NCBI GenBank assembly: GCA_028687035.1
Contig: JAQUAX010000001.1
Coordinates: forward strand, 124,001 to 188,000
Origin: Dechloromonas sp.
Lineage (GTDB): Bacteria > Pseudomonadota > Gammaproteobacteria > Burkholderiales > Rhodocyclaceae
Reading direction: 5' to 3'
Length of the DNA stretch: 64,000 nucleotides
Shown here: in pieces, positions 7,503-15,683 of the stretch
How the letters are laid out: every line of letters starts with the position of its first letter
Position numbering within the stretch: the first letter of the stretch is position 1
The notes under the pieces: generated by a model
What the model saw: only the letters and a program-made list of their open reading frames with translations
The model's database searches: none
Told to the model about the DNA's origin: nothing
Made by a program: the position numbers and the translations under genes

Positions 7503-8812
7503 AGCCGGGAATTGATCCGCATGCCGTCCCTGCCAGCCGCCTGTCCCGGCTGGTCCGCCTTGGTTCGCTGGCTTCGGGCGTCGCCGGCAACATGCTGGCC
7601 GAGGGGGCGAAACAGTGGGCTCAGGGCCGCCGGCCGAAAATGTCGGACCTGCTGCTGACGCCGGCCAATGCCCGGCGGGTCGCCGAGCAGCTCGCCCAGT
7701 TGCGTGGTGCGGCGATGAAGGTGGGGCAGCTGCTGTCGATGGATGCCGGCGATCTGCTGCCGCCGGAGTTGAGCGAAATCCTGGCTCGCCTGCGCGCCGA
7801 TGCCCGGCCGATGCCGATGAGCCAGCTGGTCGCAGTGCTGAATGCGCATTGGGGGGAGGGCTGGGACAGGCATTTCAGCCGCTTTTCCTTCAGCCCGATG
7901 GCGGCGGCGTCGATTGGCCAGGTCCATGCCGCAGAACACCGCAACGGTCGTCGGCTGGCCATCAAGGTCCAGTACCCCGGGGTTCGCCAGAGCATTTCCA
8001 GCGATGTCGACAATGTCGCCAGCCTGCTCCGCCTTTCCGGGCTGTTGCCGAAAACCCTCGATATCCAGCCGCTGCTCGATGAAGCCAAGCGTCAATTGCA
8101 CGAAGAGGCCGATTACCGCGCCGAGGCCGCCCACCTGATGCATTTCCGTGCCCTGCTGGCAGACTCCCCGGACTTCCTGTTGCCGGAAGTCGAGGAATCG
8201 CTGACCAACGGAAATATCCTCGCGATGAGCCACGTCGAAGGCGAGCCGGTCGAGAGCTTGCTGAATGCGCCCCAGGCCGAGCGGGATCGGGTGGTCGCCC
8301 GGCTTTTCGAATTGCTGTTCCGCGAGATTTTTGAATTCGGTCTGGTGCAGACCGACCCGAATTTCGCCAATTACCGCTACGACGCGGCAGCGGGGCGCTT
8401 GATCCTGCTCGACTTCGGTGCCTCACGGGCTTATGCCCCGGGCGCCGTCGTCGCCTATCGCCGCCTGCTCGAATCGGCGGCCGGCGGCGACCGCGCCGGC
8501 ATCAGCGATGCCGCGGAGGCCGTTGGCTATTTCCAGGCCGACATTCGTGACGATCACCGCGAGGCCGTGCTCGATATTTTTGAAATCGCCTGCGAGCCAT
8601 TGCGTCACCGCGGCGCTTACGACTTTGGCCGGTCCGATCTGGCGGCCCGCATCCGCGATGCCGGTATGGCATTGGGGATGGATCGCGATTTCTGGCACAC
8701 CCCGCCCGCCGATGCGTTGTTCCTCCACCGGAAAGTCGCCGGGCTCTATCTGCTGGCGGCAAAGCTCGGGGGGCGGGCGGATGTCGCCGGTCTGATGCGC
8801 GCCATCACCTGA
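7499..8812 (+). CDS. ABC1/UbiB-family atypical protein kinase
   Basis: A 437-residue member of the AarF/UbiB/ABC1 kinase-like family, whose members act as ATPases or kinases in quinone and lipid biology. The diagnostic KxGQ motif is at K74-Q77 (AMKVGQLLS). The AIKVQYPG lysine motif, the catalytic-loop equivalent DPNFAN (D286, N291) and the metal-binding DFG (D305, ILLDFGAS) follow in order. The usual HADPHPGN reads QTDPNFAN, keeping the Asp and Asn but losing the His. The GTG start at 7499 overlaps the preceding stop. No C-terminal membrane spans are obvious, unlike ubiquinone-pathway UbiB, so this is probably not the housekeeping copy. Its setting beside a photolyase suggests a stress-linked role. 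Confidence 0.87.
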   Translation: MKPGIDPHAVPASRLSRLVRLGSLASGVAGNMLAEGAKQWAQGRRPKMSDLLLTPANARRVAEQLAQLRGAAMKVGQLLSMDAGDLLPPELSEILARLRADARPMPMSQLVAVLNAHWGEGWDRHFSRFSFSPMAAASIGQVHAAEHRNGRRLAIKVQYPGVRQSISSDVDNVASLLRLSGLLPKTLDIQPLLDEAKRQLHEEADYRAEAAHLMHFRALLADSPDFLLPEVEESLTNGNILAMSHVEGEPVESLLNAPQAERDRVVARLFELLFREIFEFGLVQTDPNFANYRYDAAAGRLILLDFGASRAYAPGAVVAYRRLLESAAGGDRAGISDAAEAVGYFQADIRDDHREAVLDIFEIACEPLRHRGAYDFGRSDLAARIRDAGMALGMDRDFWHTPPADALFLHRKVAGLYLLAAKLGGRADVAGLMRAIT

Positions 8813-8894
8813 AATCTGCCCGATCGATGGCGGCCGTCCATGCCCGCACCGGCCTGGGCCAAGGCGGTTCAGCGCGGGCGCCAGCGTGCGGTGC

Positions 8895-9209
8895 TCAGCT
8901 TGAACGGGCTTGCATCTTGCCGGCTCTGCTCCCGGTGTCCCGTCTCATTTCATCTGCGGATAGCCGCGCATACAGCTTGGCCTCGTCACTGGTGCTCCAG
9001 ACGCTGACTTCATACCTTTCCGGGCGCTTGATGACCTTGTTCGCGGCGATCACATCCTGCCGCTGCCTCGCGCGCTTGGGCAGGCAAGCCTGACGCAGGC
9101 GACAGGCGACACAGATCGGAAATGTGAACCACTGTCCCGCATAGTCGGCGCTGGCCAGGTAGGCGCCGGCGAATGACAGGGGGCGTTCACACAGGGGGCA
9201 GTGGCTCAT
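8895..9209 (-). CDS. Small protein with two CxxC pairs (zinc-ribbon-like)
   Basis: A 104-residue soluble protein with CPLC at residues 4-7 and CVAC at about 33-36, spaced as in a zinc knuckle that would bind one metal ion. A basic middle section (KRARQRQDVIAANKVIKRPERYEVSVW) could contact nucleic acid. The family is not recognised. It lies between the ABC1 kinase and the dehydrogenase remnant, on the minus strand, and shares their base composition, so it is probably a genuine member of this island. Confidence 0.6.
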   Translation of the reverse strand: MSHCPLCERPLSFAGAYLASADYAGQWFTFPICVACRLRQACLPKRARQRQDVIAANKVIKRPERYEVSVWSTSDEAKLYARLSADEMRRDTGSRAGKMQARSS

Positions 9210-9371
9210 GGACGTAGCTACCTGTTGGCCGCAAGGACTCGGTGGATCGGAAGAAGGTTGTGGGCGGCCGCAGAGGGATCCGGGGGAGCTCGCGACTCGC
9301 CGGGATCGGTGAAGCTCATGACGACCTGTTGCATCGTTGCCGGCAAATGAACGATAGAGCGAATTCCCATT

Positions 9372-9386
9372 TTTGTCTAGGACAAA
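9372..9386. promoter_or_regulatory. Palindromic operator, copy 2
   Basis: The sequence TTTGTCTAGGACAAA matches the reverse complement of copy 1 (7052-7066) at 14 of 15 positions. It lies directly upstream of a plausible sigma70 promoter for the dehydrogenase remnant. Two copies this alike 2.3 kb apart, both just ahead of genes of one island, argue for a common regulator. Confidence 0.65.
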
Positions 9387-9388
9387 TA

Positions 9389-9418
9389 TTGTTTCGTTCG
9401 AGTTCGGTGTGTCATAAT
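9389..9418 (+). promoter_or_regulatory. Putative promoter of the truncated dehydrogenase
   Basis: TTGTTT (9389-9394) and CATAAT (9413-9418) are separated by 18 bases and sit immediately downstream of operator copy 2. The GTG start at 9428 is only 10 bases beyond the -10 box, closer than expected for a normal leader. This fits the idea that a stretch of coding sequence has been deleted. Confidence 0.45.
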
Positions 9419-9427
9419 TTCGAGCGT

Positions 9428-9895
9428 GTGAAGGTTACGGAATCGACTGCGATCGGGGCATGGCCTCTTCCTGGCGCCTTCCACACCCTGGCGGCGTTTA
9501 TCGGGGCCCTCCGCGAGACGCGCAGCGAGGGGGCCGCAGTGCTCGTCTCGTCCGCGGCTGCGCGTGTCGGGACACCCAACCACGAGGCTGTGGCTGCCGC
9601 CAAGGCCGGACTGGAAGGGTTGGTGCGCGGTGCTGCCGCGACCTATGCCGCGAACCGTATCCGCGTCAATGCCGTGGCACCGGGAATCATGGAAACGCCG
9701 GCTTCGGCAGGGGTGATCGCCAGTCCTGCCGCGCGCGACGCAGCGGCCCGGCAGTATCCGTTACCCGGCATCGGCTCGGCAGATGAGTTGGCAGGCTTGA
9801 TGACCTGGCTGCTGTCCGATGCCGCGGCCAGGGTGACCGGCCAGATCTGGTCGCTCGACGGCGGATTTTCCAGCATTCGTCCTTTGGTCAAGTGA
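9428..9895 (+). pseudogene. Short-chain dehydrogenase, N-terminal Rossmann part missing
   Basis: The frame encodes only the C-terminal half of a short-chain dehydrogenase. It holds the strand/active-site segment AAVLVSSAAARVG, then AAAKAGLEGLVRGAAATYA, the RIRVNAVAPG loop and the C-terminal TGQIWSLDGG. The coenzyme-binding glycine motif (TGxxxGIG) and about 100 N-terminal residues are absent, and the start region reads as unrelated sequence. The active-site position four residues before the lysine is Val rather than Tyr, but a non-Tyr residue is also seen in the photolyase-associated relatives I recall, so that alone does not prove decay. The promoter and operator upstream survive. It is best read as a deletion remnant; a functional short protein is possible but unlikely. 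Confidence 0.65.
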
Positions 9896-9996
9896 GGCCC
9901 GTCAGCTTCGAGGAAAAATCCGTTTCGCTTCCTCGCGCCGTCGCCCGGCTCGGCCATGGCGGATTCTTCCATTCCTGCCTGGTCCCTTCTGTGGCT

Positions 9997-10899
9997 TTAC
10001 GAACGCCTCAGCGCCAGGAACTCATCGATCAGCCGTGCCAGGATCGTTTCCTCGTCTTCCTCGCTCAAGCCGAGGAGTTCCGCCACCAGCTTGACCTTTC
10101 CCGGATTGACCTTGGCCCGGGGAGGGGGCGGCGCGTCGGCCGGAACAGCTTCCCAGGGCGGGGTGTCCCCGGCAGAGGAAGCCGCCACCGGCTCGGGTTG
10201 GCTGGCTTCCACCGCCGGCGGCGCGGGGGGCTCGGCCGCTGCGGTCGGTTCGGGCCGAACGGGGACTTCGGAAAGGACTTCGTCCAGATCCTTCTTCGAC
10301 ATCTTCTCGCCGTCCGGCAACTGCTCGATCTGCTCGATCAGCGATTCCGCCTTGGCTTCGTCCTTTTTGGCCAGTTTTTCAAGGTGCACCGCGGCGCTGG
10401 TGCTGGCGATCTTCCCCGCGTCGAGCAGTGCGCTGACCTTTTCCGACAGCTTCGCGGCTGCCGTCGCCTGAGCCAGCCACGTCGGCGCGCGGCCGAAGTA
10501 TTGGGCGGCTTCTTCCGGCGATTCGAATCGTTGCGCAATCGCCTGGATGGCCGTGGCCATGTCGCGCGGCTCGAGTGCCGAGCGAACGCCCAAGCCGATA
10601 TTTTCGAAAACCCGTACCTCCAGCGCTTCCTCATCGGTGCACGAGCGAACGATGACCGGCAGCTGGGTTTCGCCTGCCTGAATCGCTGCCTGGCGCCGCC
10701 GCTCGCCGGCGATGACCACAAAGCGGTCACCGGAGCCGGGGCGGACGATGACGGGATGGATGATGCCCAGCTTGCGGACCGCATTCGTCAGGCCCTTGAG
10801 CGCCTCCTCGCCGATGCTTTGGCGGATATGTCCGGGGTCGGGATCGACCATTGAGACATCGACCATCTGGAAATGAAACGGGCTGTTCTTGAAGGCCAT
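9997..10899 (-). CDS. Orphan ParB-like DNA-binding protein
   Basis: A 300-residue ParB/KorB-type protein. The N-terminal ParB domain runs from about residue 11 to 100 and contains GERRRQAAI (65-73), the arginine patch that in canonical ParB binds CTP. A helix-turn-helix follows ([26 protein letters not shown]). A proline/alanine-rich linker leads to a short C-terminal domain. ATG 10899 was chosen because the frame upstream lacks the conserved pattern. No parA lies beside it, so it is not part of a standard parAB pair. KorB-like transcriptional regulation or a plasmid-derived function is more likely than chromosome segregation. It is divergent from the VF530 gene across about 90 bases. Confidence 0.83.
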   Translation of the reverse strand: MAFKNSPFHFQMVDVSMVDPDPGHIRQSIGEEALKGLTNAVRKLGIIHPVIVRPGSGDRFVVIAGERRRQAAIQAGETQLPVIVRSCTDEEALEVRVFENIGLGVRSALEPRDMATAIQAIAQRFESPEEAAQYFGRAPTWLAQATAAAKLSEKVSALLDAGKIASTSAAVHLEKLAKKDEAKAESLIEQIEQLPDGEKMSKKDLDEVLSEVPVRPEPTAAAEPPAPPAVEASQPEPVAASSAGDTPPWEAVPADAPPPPRAKVNPGKVKLVAELLGLSEEDEETILARLIDEFLALRRS

Positions 10900-10991
10900 G
10901 GCGTGGGGAAAATTCGGGTATAACAAAGGGGGGCGGCATGTTCGTCGTTTTCGTCCCTTTTTACAACCGCCATCCACCGCAATCCCGGCCC

Positions 10992-11468
10992 ATGAATACC
11001 GACATCGATTACAAGAACAACCCGCTGCACGGCGTCAGCCTGAAGCAGCTTCTGACGGAAATCGTCGAGCATTACGGCTTCAAAATTCTCTACGCGTATT
11101 TGAATCTCAATTGCTTCAACAGCAATCCCAGCGTTGATGCCAGCGTGAAGTTCCTTAAAAAGACCGATTGGGCGCGGGAAAAGGTTGAAGCCTTCTACCT
11201 GTACCAATTCAAGAATCTGCCGCGCGCGTCCGCCGAGCAGTTCGAGTTGCCGCCCAGGGACCGCATCGTTCCCCTGGACCAGAAGCCGGGCCAGCCGGCC
11301 GAATTGAGCCTGGAGGATGCCGAGAGATTGCGGGAAAAACGTGCCAGGAAAGCCGCTGCGCACGACCGGGATGCCGGCCATCGCAACGGCTCGAACAGGC
11401 GGGCGTCGAATCATCCGGGCACGCCGGTTCAAGGCAGTTCCGACCCCTGGGCGAAGTGGAGAAAATAG
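10992..11468 (+). CDS. VF530/DUF2132-family DNA-binding protein
   Basis: A 158-residue protein. Its first 75 residues match the small VF530 fold ([23 protein letters not shown] at 7-29 in part, [26 protein letters not shown] in part). The family was described from structures as double-stranded DNA binding. The C-terminal half is an unusual extension, basic and low in complexity ([26 protein letters not shown]), that may reinforce nucleic-acid binding. ATG 10992 sits just before the conserved block. It is transcribed away from the orphan ParB gene, so the two may share a control region. Confidence 0.85.
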   Translation: MNTDIDYKNNPLHGVSLKQLLTEIVEHYGFKILYAYLNLNCFNSNPSVDASVKFLKKTDWAREKVEAFYLYQFKNLPRASAEQFELPPRDRIVPLDQKPGQPAELSLEDAERLREKRARKAAAHDRDAGHRNGSNRRASNHPGTPVQGSSDPWAKWRK

Positions 11469-11490
11469 CCCGGGCTTGATGGCTCAGCCT

Positions 11491-11509
11491 GGGGGCGGGG
11501 GCCGCCCCC
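11491..11509 (+). terminator. Strong G+C hairpin after the VF530 gene
   Basis: GGGGGCGG and CCGCCCCC form a perfect 8-base stem with a 3-base loop, 22 bases past the stop. There is no T-tract, so this is either a Rho-dependent/stability hairpin or a weak terminator. Confidence 0.4.
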
Positions 11510-11539
11510 GGGACATCCCGTCCGCGGCAGGGGGTTTCC

Positions 11540-11686
11540 GCCCTCGAGGGCATCGGCGACGGCTTCGTCATTTTCGATGCCGACTGGCGCTACGCCTACG
11601 TCAATCGGCGAGCCGAACAGCTGCTCGGCGTTGGCTGTCAGGAAATTCTCGGTCAGAACGTCTGGGAACGGTATCCGGATACCTGA
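11540..11686 (+). pseudogene. PAS-domain remnant
   Basis: A 48-codon open stretch reads ALEGIGDGFVIFDADWRYAY followed by VNRRAEQLLG and ends YPDT-stop. This is the N-terminal half of a classic PAS domain, as found at the front of histidine kinases and cyclases. No start codon or ribosome site precedes it, and the rest of the PAS fold and any output domain are missing. It is a relic of a signalling gene, squeezed between the VF530 hairpin and the ABC operon. Confidence 0.7.
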
Positions 11687-11752
11687 GGAGGCACCTGCTC
11701 GGGACGGATCTCTCGGCGAGCAACTGCCTGAAGTCCTGATTTTGCTTGCGGC

Positions 11753-12463
11753 CTAGTCCGGGGCTTTGCCCTGGCCGGCCTCCTCGTAGGTCCGGCCGTC
11801 GCGGATGTGGTAGATGCGCTCGAAGGTCGGGATGATTTTCTCGTCGTGGGTGACGACGATGATCGCGGTGCGGAACTGGCGCGCCATCCGGTTCAGCAGG
11901 CGGACGACGCCGAGCGCGCGTTCGCTGTCGAGGGGGGCGGTCGGTTCGTCGGCCAGGATCACCGGGGGCTGGTTGGCGAGCGCCCGGGCGATCGCCACGC
12001 GCTGCTGTTCGCCGCCGGACAGCTGGCTCGGGCGGGCGCCGGCGCGGTGCCCGACGTCCAGCGCGTCGAGCAGTTCGCGTGCCCGCTGCCTCGCCTCGGG
12101 GTTCGGGCGGCCGGCCAGCATCGGGAGCAGGGCGACGTTGTCGGTGACGTCGAGAAAGGGGATCAGGTACGGGGCCTGGAATACGAAACCGATCCGGTCG
12201 CGGCGCAGGGACCTGAGGTCCGGCGTCTTCCAGCCGTCGTCGTAGATGACTTCGTCGCCGATGCTCATCCGGCCGCCGCTGGGGTCGATCACCGCGCCCA
12301 GGCATTTCAGCAGCGTGCTCTTGCCGGAACCGGACGGTCCGATCAGGCCGACCACTTCGCCCGGGGCGACGGTCATTTCGACCTCCTTCAGCGCGTCGAC
12401 CGCGGTATCGCCCGAACCGTAGCGCTTGTGCAGGCCTTCGATGCGGATGCCCAGACCATTCAT
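11753..12463 (-). CDS. ABC transporter ATPase (MacB/LolD/DevA type)
   Basis: A 236-residue nucleotide-binding subunit with Walker A GPSGSGKST (42-50), Q-loop FVFQ, signature LSGGEQQ (148-154), Walker B VILADEP (168-174) and the switch histidine in VVTHDEK. The sequence type belongs to the MacB/LolD group, which drives mechanotransmission permeases. It is the last gene of a four-gene operon (regulator, fusion protein, permease, ATPase) and starts 1 base after the permease stop. The complex probably exports a small molecule or lipid across the envelope. Confidence 0.92.
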   Translation of the reverse strand: MNGLGIRIEGLHKRYGSGDTAVDALKEVEMTVAPGEVVGLIGPSGSGKSTLLKCLGAVIDPSGGRMSIGDEVIYDDGWKTPDLRSLRRDRIGFVFQAPYLIPFLDVTDNVALLPMLAGRPNPEARQRARELLDALDVGHRAGARPSQLSGGEQQRVAIARALANQPPVILADEPTAPLDSERALGVVRLLNRMARQFRTAIIVVTHDEKIIPTFERIYHIRDGRTYEEAGQGKAPD

Positions 12464-12464
12464 T

Positions 12465-13658
12465 TCAACCTCCGATCGCCGTCGCCGGATCGATGCGCAG
12501 CGCGGCGCGAATGGCCAGCGTGCTGGCCAGCGTGCAGATCACCATGACCACGACGAAGCCGCGGGCGGCGTCCCCGGGTTCGAGCAGCACGTATTTCGGA
12601 AAGACCGGCGCCCACAGGGTGGCGGCGGTCTTGCCGACCAGGAAGCCGATGACGCCGAGGCCGAGCGCCTGCTGCAGGATCATGCCGGCGATCGTCCGGT
12701 TGCGGGTGCCGATCAGCTTCAGGACGGCGATTTCGCGCAGCTTTCCGAGCGTCATCGTGTAGATGATGAAGGCGACGATCGCCGCGCTGACCACGGCCAG
12801 GATGACCAGGAACATCGCGATCTGCCGGGCCGACGTGGCGATCAGCTTGGCGACCAGGATCTCTTCCATCTGGTCGCGGGTGTAGGCCTGCAGGTGCTTC
12901 CAGCGCCGGATGCCGGCGCCGACGCTTTCGGGCGGCGTGCCCGGCGCCACCTGGACGAGTACCGCGTTGACGCTGCGGCTGGCGTTCTGCGCGGCCTGGA
13001 CGGCTTCGAGCAGGCCCGGCACGCCGGGGCGGTTGAGTGCGGGGTTGGCCGCCGTCCGGGCGCGTTCGTTGAGAATCGCGTCGTTGTCCTTCAGGAACTG
13101 GGCTTCCTGGGCATCCTTCAGCGGGATGAAGATCATCGGGTCGCCGCCGGAGGAAACCATGCGCCGGGTCAGGCCGACGACGCGGAAATCGTGGCGGCGG
13201 ATGCGGATCGTGTCGCCCGGCCGCAATCCCGTCTTCTCGTCGGCCACGGCCTCGTAGTGGCTGCGCGTCACCTGCCGTCCGGCCAGCAGGTACTCGGGCT
13301 GGCCGGGCTGTCCCGGTTCGAAGCCGACGACCATCGCCCGCAGGTCGCTGTCGCCGTGCCGCACCTGCATCGTCAGGTAGGTCACGTTGGCCGCCCGGGC
13401 CACGCCGGGCAAGCCGAGCAGCACCCGATAGACGTCGTCGCGCAGGCTGGACGGTTCGGCGTAGGGGCCGAGCGTGTCTTTCTGCACCACCCACAGGTCG
13501 GCGCCGCTGTTGTTCAACAGGGCCCGGGCGTCATCGACCATGCCCCGGTAGACGCCGGCCATCGTCAGCGTGACGCCGATCAGCAGGCCGAGCCCGAATC
13601 CGGTCAGCACGAACCTCGACCAGGAATGCAGGATGTCGCGGCCGGCCAGGCTGATCAC
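12465..13658 (-). CDS. FtsX/MacB-like ABC permease (DevC type)
   Basis: A 397-residue permease with one N-terminal span (about 17-37), a large periplasmic domain, and three C-terminal spans (IAMFLVILAVVSAAIVAFII; MILQQALGLGVIGFLVG; GFVVVMVICTLASTLAI). This is the FtsX-like topology of DevC/MacB. GTG 13658 overlaps the stop of the fusion-protein gene (GTGA), which decides the start and implies coupled translation. It works with the ATPase at 11753-12463 and the fusion protein at 13655-14845 as a tripartite exporter; the outer-membrane channel is not encoded here. Confidence 0.88.
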   Translation of the reverse strand: MISLAGRDILHSWSRFVLTGFGLGLLIGVTLTMAGVYRGMVDDARALLNNSGADLWVVQKDTLGPYAEPSSLRDDVYRVLLGLPGVARAANVTYLTMQVRHGDSDLRAMVVGFEPGQPGQPEYLLAGRQVTRSHYEAVADEKTGLRPGDTIRIRRHDFRVVGLTRRMVSSGGDPMIFIPLKDAQEAQFLKDNDAILNERARTAANPALNRPGVPGLLEAVQAAQNASRSVNAVLVQVAPGTPPESVGAGIRRWKHLQAYTRDQMEEILVAKLIATSARQIAMFLVILAVVSAAIVAFIIYTMTLGKLREIAVLKLIGTRNRTIAGMILQQALGLGVIGFLVGKTAATLWAPVFPKYVLLEPGDAARGFVVVMVICTLASTLAIRAALRIDPATAIGG

Positions 13659-14845
13659 GGGCGCCCCCCGGCCAGATGATCGACGATCGCGATCCGGGTG
13701 CCGGCGCTCAGCGCCTTCTCGCTGAAGACGATCACCTCGTCGCCGGCACGCAGGCCCTCGACGATTTGCACGCGGCCGTCGAGACCGGCTTCGCCCGGAA
13801 CGACCGGGACGAATTCCGGCCGGCCGTTGCGCAGGGCCCAGACCCCGGCGCCCTGTGCGGTGTGCTTGACGGCGGCGTTGTCCAGCGTCGGCAGCGCCGC
13901 CGAAGCCGTCCCGCGCAGCGTGACCTCGGCCAGTTCGCCGATGCTCAGTTCGGGGAAGGGGCGGTCGAGGGCGACGAAGGCGATGCGCTCCTCGGTGATG
14001 CCGTCGCTGACCGGTTCGACCCGGACCACGCGGCCGGCGAGCCGGAGGCCGGGATGGGAGCGCAGCACCACATCGGCGGGGAGGCCTTCGGCCAGGCCGC
14101 GGGAACGGCCCTGGTCGATCCGGACCCGGAACCACAGGCTGTCCGGATCGACCAGCCGGACGACCGCCTGGCCGGCGACGACGGTCGATCCGGGCTCGGC
14201 GTCGCGACTGGTCACGATGCCCGCCGCCGGGGCGAGCAGGCGCAGCGTCTGCCGCTGGCGGGCGAGGCCGGCGCGATCGGCCGCCAGCCGGCGGAGCTCC
14301 TCGCGGCTTCCCCGGAGGTTGGCCTCGGCGCTGTCCAGCGCGGCAGCGGCCGAAGTCAGTTCCTGCCGGCGGCCCTCGACTGCGCTCGGGCTGACGAAGC
14401 GTCGGTCGCCGAGTTCGCGATAGCGTTTGTCGTTGAGTGCGGCGAGTTCCCGGCGCGCGGCGGCATCCCGCTGCTGGGCCTCGGCTGCCGCAACGGCGCT
14501 GTGCGCCCGGGCGCGGACGGCGTCGAGCGAAAGCAGCCGGTCGTCGAGGTCGACCGGGTCCATCTCGGCGAGGAGCTGGCCGGCCGTCACGCGGTCGCCG
14601 ACATCGACCGCGACGGTGCGCACCCGGCCGGCGGCGGTCGGCCCGATGAAGTAGGAACGGCGCGCTTCGACCAGGCCGATGCCGAACAGCGAAGGCGTGA
14701 CGCTGGACGTTTCGACCCGGGCCACGGTGACGCGGACCGGCGCCAGCGGACCGCTGCGGGCGACGACCAGCCCGAAGCCGACCAGCAGGAACAGGCCCAG
14801 CGCGGCGAGCCCGACGTGGCGCCGGGAAATCGGCGGGCGCCTCAC
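13655..14845 (-). CDS. HlyD/RND-type periplasmic membrane fusion protein
   Basis: A 396-residue adaptor. It has one N-terminal anchor (LAALGLFLLVGFGLVVA), a lipoyl half (GRVRTVAVDVGDRVTAGQLLAEMDP), a long alpha-hairpin rich in Ala, Glu and Arg, the second lipoyl half (APAAGIVTSRDAEPGSTVVAGQ), and a beta-barrel tail. It bridges the inner-membrane permease to an outer-membrane channel. GTG 14845 overlaps the TetR stop, and the downstream permease start overlaps this stop, so the regulator and transporter are translated as one coupled chain. DevB-like adaptors have the same context. Confidence 0.88.
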   Translation of the reverse strand: MRRPPISRRHVGLAALGLFLLVGFGLVVARSGPLAPVRVTVARVETSSVTPSLFGIGLVEARRSYFIGPTAAGRVRTVAVDVGDRVTAGQLLAEMDPVDLDDRLLSLDAVRARAHSAVAAAEAQQRDAAARRELAALNDKRYRELGDRRFVSPSAVEGRRQELTSAAAALDSAEANLRGSREELRRLAADRAGLARQRQTLRLLAPAAGIVTSRDAEPGSTVVAGQAVVRLVDPDSLWFRVRIDQGRSRGLAEGLPADVVLRSHPGLRLAGRVVRVEPVSDGITEERIAFVALDRPFPELSIGELAEVTLRGTASAALPTLDNAAVKHTAQGAGVWALRNGRPEFVPVVPGEAGLDGRVQIVEGLRAGDEVIVFSEKALSAGTRIAIVDHLAGGRP

Positions 14846-15450
14846 GACCGGACCTCGAGACCGCTCAGGTACAGCTCGAACAGCGCCGGTGCCTGCGTTT
14901 CGAGCCGGGAAGGATCGCCGGTGACCATCGACTGGATGACCAGTCCCTGGATTGCGCCGAGGAACAGGGAGGCGGCGGCGTCGTGGTCGAGACCGGGCCG
15001 CAGCAGGCCGCGGCCGGCGGCCTGTTCGAGCACGCCGCCGAGCCGTTCGCGGTAATGCCGCATCAGGCGGCAGACGCGTTCCTTGACCGGCGTTTCGCTG
15101 GGATGCTGCAGCTCGCCGAACACGAAGCGCGGTGCACCCGGATATTCCATGAAAAACCGGACGTGGGCCCGGAACATGCCGCGCAGCGCCTCGACCGGCG
15201 TCGCGGCCTGTTCCCGCGCCGCGTCGAGCCGCTGCATCAGCGAAGTCTCGATCCAGTCGACGACGGCCAGGCGGATCGCCTCCTTGGTCGGGAAATGCCG
15301 GAACAGCGCGCCCTGGGAAACGTTCATCGCACGGGCGATGTCGGTGGTCGTGATTTCCAGCGCGCTGCGTTCGGCGGCCAGCTGCAGCAGCGTACCGACG
15401 ATTTCCGCCTGGCGGGCGGCGGTCGGTTGGCGGGGAGGAGTCGCGGCCAT
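14842..15450 (-). CDS. TetR-family regulator of the export operon
   Basis: A 202-residue TetR repressor. The N-terminal helix-turn-helix reads ITTTDIARAMNVSQGALFRHFPTKEAI, at about residues 33-59, and the C-terminal ligand domain is helical. It is the first gene of the operon it probably controls, and a perfect palindrome lies 15 bases upstream of its ATG (15465-15480). The inducer is likely the exported compound or a signal for it, but the sequence does not reveal its nature. Confidence 0.9.
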   Translation of the reverse strand: MAATPPRQPTAARQAEIVGTLLQLAAERSALEITTTDIARAMNVSQGALFRHFPTKEAIRLAVVDWIETSLMQRLDAAREQAATPVEALRGMFRAHVRFFMEYPGAPRFVFGELQHPSETPVKERVCRLMRHYRERLGGVLEQAAGRGLLRPGLDHDAAASLFLGAIQGLVIQSMVTGDPSRLETQAPALFELYLSGLEVRS

Positions 15451-15464
15451 CGGTGCCTCGTTGC

Positions 15465-15480
15465 AAGTAATAAGTTACTT
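15465..15480. promoter_or_regulatory. TetR operator (palindrome)
   Basis: AAGTAA-TAAG-TTACTT is a perfect 6-base inverted repeat with a 4-base spacer, placed 15 bases upstream of the TetR ATG where RNA polymerase or early elongation would be blocked. It is conspicuously A+T-rich in a G+C-rich setting. Confidence 0.65.
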
Positions 15481-15549
15481 ACTAGTGTCGCCGATCCAGC
15501 GGAATTCGTCTACCGCGTCGTCGATTTTGGCGTGGCTTGTGACATAAAT

Positions 15550-15563
15550 TTGACAATTATCAA
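15550..15563. promoter_or_regulatory. FNR/DNR-type box ahead of the Crp/Fnr gene
   Basis: TTGACAATTATCAA matches the FNR/DNR consensus TTGATnnnnATCAA at 9 of 10 specified positions. It lies 120 bases upstream of the regulator ATG, suggesting autoregulation or control by another FNR. It could also affect the divergent TetR operon. Confidence 0.6.
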
Positions 15564-15683
15564 TTCGCCCGCCAGTGTGATATCGTCTTTGCCGGTTGTC
15601 GCAAATCGCGACGTCATGACGCGGCGCATCCGCGCCTTTCCTGTATCCATCGGCCGTCACCGGTTCAATTGGGGAGACTGACC

